In this document: positions 57,210 through 64,000 of the stretch, piece after piece
Layout of the letters: each line of letters begins with the position of its first letter
How positions within the stretch are numbered: position 1 is the first letter of the stretch
Assembly (NCBI RefSeq): GCF_910592395.1
Contig: NC_088323.1
Span: 868,001 to 932,000, forward strand
From: Lineus longissimus
Lineage: Eukaryota > Nemertea > Pilidiophora > Heteronemertea > Lineidae
Direction: 5' to 3'
DNA length: 64,000 nucleotides
Translations under genes and position numbers: made by a program
The notes under the pieces: model-generated
What the model was told of the DNA's origin: nothing
The model's input: the letters and a program-made list of their open reading frames with translations, nothing else
Databases searched by the model: none

Positions 57210-57387
57210 AATGTTCATATATTTGTTGACAGCTAAAAACAATATCCTGATACAATATAAAATTTGATACAAAACCTTTAAGTTGATAAAATGGGGCACT
57301 ACATTGCAATTCTTATATTCCTCGGGGGAGGGTCCATATCATACATTATCTTGTGCCTTAATTCCCTTAAATCGCGGCCACAGAAGA

Positions 57388-60300
57388 CTATAACGCCGTT
57401 TCCTGGGATTTAAACGAAAGGTTCTCGTGGACCGTTTTCATTGTATCCTCATTACTATCTCCTCGGCGTTTCCTACAACAGGCGCCACGGCAATCAAAGT
57501 CAAACGAGGGGCAGAACGGAATGTATTTGAAGCACTTGACTTTGCTGAGATGCTTCATGCACCATGGTAGGTCGTAGCACTCGATTGAAGCAGTGTTCAT
57601 GGCCTTCCCGTCACTGTCCTTGAGGATCTCCTCCCATCCTATCAAGCCCCGCTCTTCCCGCGTTCCTGAAATGACGGGCGGAATTTAAAGTAGGTTAAGT
57701 GGTAACAAATATATCGACTACCATTGTTTACAAAAAATGGACAGATGAAACCCTTTTTTAACTTTATGATGAAACAAATCTATCCAGCAAGGCCTCTGAA
57801 GGCGGCCAATAAAAGGCCTTTGTAGACATATGTATGAACTTTTATAAGATTGTGGAGTGTATACGTTCTTGAGGAAATGTACTCGATTGGGCCGGCTTTT
57901 CAAAGTAGAAAAGACTCAGAAAAGGAGAGATCCTTAGATTGGATTGCTTATGATAGTAGCAGTATCGTATCCAGGCATCAATATCCAGCAATATACTAGA
58001 GGTTGTATTTGGATGCCTATGAAGGGATAGCTTTTACTTACCAGGTACGGTATTGTCGAGGACGAAGCCACAAAACCCACCGACGAACATACTTGTGCTT
58101 AAGAGCACGGTAAAGATTTGATCTAAAGCCTCCACACCTGAAAAGGCAGCAACGGAAACCAATGAAAATATACAAGATACACTCAGTCTGCAGATATGTA
58201 TTGTGAGACAAGAACTATGATGCTTATCCGCGGGCGTAGGTAGATGAGCAGATTGCCATAGTTCAGACAATTTCTTAAACTTGAGACACCATGGGTGATA
58301 TGAATAAAGACTAGTAAATGATTTTACTTCAGTATTGTACAGAAAGGCCTAGTGTAAATGTACATGGGGTTTTCAGTAAAAGCAATTGCTAGTCTTTATT
58401 CATATCACCCCTTGACTGTGTTAAACCACTTACCAGTTTGTATGGCTGCAGGGTTTTTGTTCATCCACTGTGGTAGTGTTAGACCAAAGAAAAAGGAGAA
58501 GCCAAGGATGAAAAGGTTCCTTGAGGAGTTCATGTCGACAAACTGCAGATTAGAGATTCCTACTGCCGTTATCATACCTGAAAAAATGATTGCACATAAC
58601 TATGTACAATGGAACCCCGGTAACACGACAACTCATGGGACCGAGGTAGAATATTTGAACTCAGAGATATTTCCACCCTTCAGAGTTGAATTATTCATCA
58701 GTTCAAAATTCGGAAAATTTATCTTTTTTTAGCTAAAATTTATATATCTGTCGTACTCAGAGCATGCGTTGGTACATTTTGCGAATTCAATACTATCCTA
58801 AGCCTCGTTGCCAGGTACAGAGCATGGAGTAAGAAGTCCCACATTCTTATTTCGAAGACGAGCTTGCACCGCTTGCCATATCAAGATAAAACAGTATAGG
58901 CTATGCTTATTCTATCACTTACAGCTCAACGTCGGTAATCGCAGCATACACGGAGGTGACTATCAGGCTTTGTTACTAGCACTATAACTTCGAATGCAAA
59001 CGAACGTTGCTCAAGGGACCGATAACGATAATAGCTTTGGGACTGATAATGTTTGCGTTTTCACATGTAACGTGTCACTGTTAACGTTTCATGCGTGACG
59101 AGAAGTACAAACCATTTCCAAAGAGTGAGCTAAATACGATTCACGATGTCACTTTTCACCCTTGAGTCTAGTCCGAGTCAGTTAGCTCGTGACAAGTGAA
59201 ACCTGACAAGTGACAGCGTGAACCCTACACAACTTCAGCCTAAGTGGTATCTCGAATCAATCATTGACTACATAAACCAGACTCTACTACGTTTTTTGAA
59301 TGAATAGCTATCGAACGTAAAGAAGAAGATGAAGAATTTGACGCACCGAACATTATGATGAACATCCCGCCTGTGACCGGTTCGGGGATGGTAACAAACA
59401 AAGCGCCAAACTTGCCGAACATACCAAACAACAACATCATGAAGCCTCCTACTTGAATGACGATACGACTGCCAACCTAGAAGAAAAAGTGGAAGGTCTG
59501 GGTTAGATTTAAGAGAAGGTATTACAAAGGTCTTGATAGACCAACAACCTTAGCAGTACATTTGCTTCTGAGCAGGTATTGGCTTGATTATGTGTGTTGA
59601 TGTACATTGATTTGGTCCAGATTCAAGCTGTGTTCCTTTGCCTACCTTGGTTATACCAATCGCACCGATATTTTCGCTGTACGACGTTGTACCATTCCCT
59701 GTACCCCAAGCTCCAGCAAGCACACAGCCTATTCCTTCCATACCAATACCTATAGAAAACAAATAATACCTTTTGGACAATTTTAGAAAGAAAAGGCCTT
59801 GACACACAATTAGGTAACGCAGAATCTCAAAATCGTTCACGGACCAGCGAAATAACCAACTTTGATAATCGCGGCGCCAGCCCCCTCCTTCTCCTTCTAG
59901 GTTCCCTTCTCTTTCTGATTCATCTTTACTGGCAAAGTAGTTTATTTCTGTTTTCCTTAAAGGAAACACTATAATGGAAGTTTTTCTATGGTTTTTGAGA
60001 TTTACCATCTGATTCTTCGGTCAGCTTTCAACCTTTAAAATCACGCTGCAGACGCACCCAAACCACATGCGAAACATAAACTAATATCAAAAGTTTTATA
60101 TAACACATACTTTACTGGTCTATAGAAACTCACCTCTGTTCACTGCATGGACTGGTGGTGGCGGTGCGCCAGACAATCTCGCGCATGCGTAATAGTCTCC
60201 TACCGATTCTATCATGGATGCCAGCACCCCCGCCAACATGCCAAAGACAGCGGACGCACTTACAGTTGGGACACCCCATTGTCCTGAAAATCAAAATCAA

Positions 60301-63300
60301 AGCTCTAGATTTGTTTACATACATTTGTTCATGGCATCACAGACCAGGGAAAAGAAAGCAACTCCTTTCGTCTCATTATTTCATCCGCCGCATAACAATG
60401 GATCCTAGTCTAAAACTGTCACCGGGTATCAGCTTATCGAATATCAATTTACCTGGGTAGGGGAACCTGAACCATGCTGCCTCCTGTAGAACGCTGGTTC
60501 GTATATCCGTCCTCGCCTTGTACCCGTGGGCCTTTGGATCGTTGGGGAAGACATTGGTAACAGTGAAGATGTAGCAAACAACCCATGAGAGTGCAATACT
60601 TAGAATAACCTGAAAACGAGGAGCGAGGCATTATTTCGTGGGTCGTCATTGATTCCAACACCCTCACCAGTAAAAAAGTCTTACTGATAGTTGATAATTG
60701 CGTTATACATTTCAGTCAATGGCATTCAACGTATGATTAGTGATATGTCACTTCCAGCATTTAGCTGGCATCACAAACGACACTTGGAACTAACTACAGA
60801 TGTTCGGAGATTTTCTTCAAAGTAACTGTGAGCCCCTTGTATTTTCCAAACATTTTAACTGGAAACATATTTAAAAAGTGGATTTCTACAAAGTAACTAT
60901 AAGCCAAGAACTTACTGGAAACATGTTAAAAAGTGGATATGTTGCCTTCTTCGCGCATCCTTTACCCTTAGAGTAGCTAGCACACGGGATGTGGACATTC
61001 TTTAAATACTGCGAGAATACGATAATAAAGGCAATAGTCCTGAAATGAACGCATTGACAAACAGTTAGGTAGCTGACTGAGAAGGTTCGAGTTGATTTTC
61101 GGGTTAATTTTTTTTCCTCGTGGTCTCAAACAGGGACATCAGACACGACCAGATACAAAATTTTGAAGAGCTATTGACCACGAGGGGGCGATCAAATTTG
61201 TGGCAATACAAAACATGGCCTGGATAGTGAATGTGGTAGAACCATCGATGTGGAGCGCTTCCATTAGCGTTAGGGACGGTAATGATTGTTGCTTCTCTTG
61301 ATAAAGAATTTAAATGGCGGTGATAATATTGTTGACGTACTGAGATGAACACCCAGGTCACAACCACGTGACAAATATTGGCCAACAGAGCCGACAATGA
61401 GGTCATCGTTTCAGGGCCCTAAATCTCGAGAGAACGGGATTGAACTTACAGCATCGAAATCCACCAATGAGAAGAAGCGAAGCCATATGCCGCTTCAAAC
61501 AATGACAATCCGACTAGGGCAATGGTGGGAGTGATAGCGAGAGGGCCGATGAACTGGAGGAGAAGTCCTATAATACCGCTGAAACCTATCACAATTTGGA
61601 AGATGGACGCTACCATGATGGCGCCCTGGATCTGCAAATGAGAAGTAGATAATTGGGTAACTGTAGGTGTAATTCAATCCAAGCGTTTTGTTTGTCTATA
61701 AACCCCTTTAATACGCTTCACTTTCGCTAGAATGCTACGAAACGAGAGACTGCTAGCGCTGCTACCTTAGACGTAACAATGACATCACGACAATTGATTG
61801 TGCCTTAACTTTAACTTTAAGTTTTATTTCGTTCTGTTTAGACCCAGGTAACTTCAGACAAAGTTAAAGTTGATGCCAGCTAAATAACTTGCTATTTTGG
61901 CGTTGGGCCCGGTTGTTGTTTAAAACATGCAACTAAATTTAAGCTTACCTCTCTCATGCGAACCTGCCATACCTCCCTGTCCGGCCCTGAGTTCAATGTC
62001 ATGTTGACTGTGCTTGTAGCCATTGTTGTTGTCATGTTCATGGCAACTTGAAGCGCGGACGTGTCCGCTGTAGGACATGCCCACTTGGGCAGGGAGAGAA
62101 TGGCGTATGTCGGGGCTAAGAAGGAGAATGTTCCTCCTTGTACGATTGGTAACCTGAAAAAGGGGATTTGAATGCTACAGAAAGCGAGAGACTGACATGT
62201 GATTCTTATGTACGCACTCGGAAAGGTTTGCATATTTCACCGTTACGAAATATTCAATTTTGTCTGTGGATCGGAGTGGCTGGCATGACCTGGATCAGAC
62301 TTGGACATAAATGAAGCTAATGGTCTCTTCTAGAGGGATTGTACATCTCATGCTAGATCCAATTCCAGGAGGAATGGCCATTTAGAAATCATACACCTTG
62401 ACTCAACCAAAGGTACAATATGTTTATACCTTGATCCGAATGTTGATTGGAGTAACGTGGCAATACCAGAGACAAAGAAGATTGTGCTAATGAGCTCGCT
62501 CCTGGCGAGATTGTCATCTCCCATGCAGAGCCAGTTAGCCAGGATGAGGGGTATGGCGACGGTGGCGCCAAACATGGTCAGGTAGTGCTGCAAAGTGAGC
62601 AGAGTCTGACAATATCAGGTGGGTATAGAAATAGAAATGGTTCGAATGTGGCTGGCGCATTACAGGCATGGCAGAGTCAAAAAGAAGAAAAGTGAAATGG
62701 TATGTGCCAGACATTGTAAAATACGAGTCGTTTCCTTGTCATCCTCTGTATTTTGTAAAACGTGAAGATCAGTGCTGTTAAACAGATTGTCACGTCCTGG
62801 CCGAAGTGGAGTAATTGGTAGTTGTCAATATTTGCAACATGATTTAATCTACAGAAGTCTGTACAAAAGCGAGCATAGCCATCTGTTTTGAAGACGACTA
62901 CTATGGCATTGGCTCACAGGCTATCTAACTACATAATACCACGCCTGCAACTATGAACTGCACTGCAAGATGATGTTCGTTTCTGACCCTCACAAGGCCA
63001 GGAATCTCGATCGTTTGGTTTCATGCTACAGACTCTCGAGCCATCATCAAGAGCCCTTTGGCCAAATTTCACTTTACATTGAGAATCAATGAAGCCTACC
63101 AGAACGCCTGTCATGCCTGACGAAATGGAGTACCTGAACGAGAGATGTTAACTCTAATTGTCAAAGCTGTTAAAGGGTTTCTGTTTTGCTCTTGTCACTG
63201 CACCAATAGTAGGCCTACTGTTTCTAACCTGAAATCCAAGCAAAATACACAAATACCAAGGTGGTATTTCTTCGATGGTGTACTGCAGCGTATTCGATGT

Positions 63301-63420
63301 GGCCTTGGTGAGGTTCGCATCTGAGGAGCATTGGATGTTGACATCATTCTCGCCAGTGGGTGAGACATCGGATGAGATACCGTCTTCGATTGAATATTGG
63401 GCCGAGTCTCGGTCGTCGGG
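57388..63420 (-). CDS. SLC23: SLC23 nucleobase/ascorbate-family transporter (5' end missing)
   Basis: Twelve coding exons: 63420-63229, 62587-62430, 62153-61949, 61631-61450, 61039-60916, 60609-60453, 60283-60134, 59749-59646, 59476-59347, 58577-58434, 58137-58042 and 57665-57388. All phases match, giving about 639 aa plus an unseen N-terminus (the first listed exon opens after an acceptor, without a start). Vertebrate SLC23A1/A2 are 598-650 aa. Family blocks are [75 protein letters not shown] and [10 protein letters not shown]. The first large extracellular loop has NMT sequons. The pathway is sodium-coupled uptake of ascorbate or nucleobases at the plasma membrane; invertebrate members may carry either. 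The C-terminal tail has a Cys-rich stretch ([14 protein letters not shown]) not typical of vertebrate members. Confidence 0.95.
58293..58411. mobile_element. 119-bp hairpin MITE in an SLC23 intron
   Basis: GGGTGATATGAATAAAGACT at 58293 is matched by its reverse complement ending at 58411. The arms extend about 36 bp with a few mismatches (AGTAAATGATTTTACT against AGCAATTGCTTTTACT), around a loop of about 45 bp. It fits a very short non-autonomous DNA element. No target-site duplication was recognised. It ends 22 bp from the next exon (58434). Confidence 0.75.
58925..59052 (+). mobile_element. Dispersed repeat, copy C (in an SLC23 intron)
   Basis: Very close to copy B over CGGTAATCGCAGCATACACG, GAGGTGACTATCAGGCTTTG, TTACTAGCACTATAA, GCAAACGAACG and GATAACGATAATAGCTTTG. 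About 320 bp upstream (58604) the sequence TGTACAATGGAACCCCGG matches the outer edge of copy A, so the element may span 58604-59052 with an interior substitution. Confidence 0.7.
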
Positions 63421-64000
63421 CTGAATGATGGATGGGTAACGAAGTTAATCTAGTATATGCATACATGAAATCGAACATGCTGGCGCAAGAAGGTGCAATT
63501 TTGAATCACATTTGACAATCTTCCCCAGATCCGGTGTGAAGACAACAACACTACTGCCAACAACGACATGACCAATGAGCCGGCCAGATGTCAGCATTTA
63601 AGCTGTCCTAATGTATTATCCATTATGGCCCTTGTCATTCTCTCGAATTAGATTACAAATGGCGCTTGATGATCTTGCTCTTTGCATCTTTATCCATCTT
63701 TGTCACGGCCTTGATTTGAGTCTAATATACATGTATTACAAATACCAGTAGGGGCCTAATACAAGTCCCGTAAACGAGAGGTTTAGATCACTGCTACCTG
63801 CGATTGTCATGGCTGCTATGTGCGATCGGTCAGATATTGATCGCATATCACTTCGATTATCGATTCTTGTCACTGGTACCTGCGATGACCACAACAAAGC
63901 GATAATCGACGCATGCATTTTAAAAGATTTGCAGGTAGCGGCGCTTGAGCATATTCTTTTCCTAATTGAGAACAGGCAACACATATCTCTAGCTCACAAA
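63421..64000. other. Region upstream of the first traced SLC23 exon
   Basis: The SLC23 start exon should lie upstream on the minus strand, either here or beyond the window. Minus-strand ATG-plus-donor combinations exist near 63800-63830 (ATGACAATCGCAG/GTAGCA), but phase 1 does not match the phase-0 start of the next exon, so none is supported. CTGCGATTGTC/TGATCGCATA-type short palindromes are scattered here. Nothing else is recognised. Confidence 0.45.

Larger units (their letters stand above)
57050..57387. other. Shared 3' region of two convergent genes
   Basis: A plus-strand AATAAA at 57191-57196 fits the helical orphan gene. A minus-strand AATAAA (TTTATT at 57204-57209) fits SLC23. They are 7 bp apart and point toward each other, so mature transcripts should overlap by a few tens of bases. 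Confidence 0.6.

Overview
The window is nuclear DNA from an intron-rich animal. Ten protein-coding genes can be traced exon by exon through GT/AG junctions whose phases all match. Eight have recognisable or partly recognisable metazoan orthologues or domain architecture; the others are orphans. The families (enkurin, WIP, CNOT9, ATG9, gprs-type BTB protein, NCKX, SLC23), the 0.1-6 kb introns, tRNA-derived SINEs and miniature inverted-repeat elements, and abundant TACATGTA and TAGGCCTA words suggest a marine invertebrate such as an echinoderm, hemichordate, mollusc or brachiopod. The phylum cannot be fixed from the sequence alone.

Layout. 1-20 kb holds two head-to-head pairs. ENKUR (-, 1089-2687) and WIPF/verprolin (+, 4060-9715) diverge from an intergenic region carrying a 63-bp tandem repeat. 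After a 5.9-kb gene-free stretch, CNOT9 (-, 15593-18107) and ATG9 (+, 19952-26702) diverge from a region holding a 300-bp inverted-repeat element. 29-38 kb carries a BTB/BACK gene of the serine-enriched protein (gprs) type and an NCKX-type SLC24 exchanger, both on +. The last coding exon of the BTB gene is split by a 934-bp element with 61-bp terminal inverted repeats and a perfect 9-bp target-site duplication. Removing the element and one duplication copy restores the frame exactly.

42-57 kb is an accessory-like region of orphan genes: a small 8-cysteine protein with a signal peptide and a GPI-type tail (+); a type I membrane protein whose ectodomain is three copies of a 12-cysteine module and whose tail has three PPxY motifs (-); and a secreted or luminal all-helical protein (+). 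The last converges tail-to-tail with an SLC23 nucleobase/ascorbate-family transporter (-, 57388-63420), whose first exon lies upstream of the exons traced here and may be outside the window.

The conserved genes are cellular housekeeping or structural genes (deadenylation, autophagy, actin assembly, cilium, ion and solute transport) with no evident shared pathway; the layout is ordinary animal gene order. The most interesting items are the clean exon insertion in the BTB gene and the triplicated 12-Cys module in a PPxY-tailed receptor-like protein. No rRNA, convincing tRNA gene, CRISPR array or intact autonomous transposon was seen.
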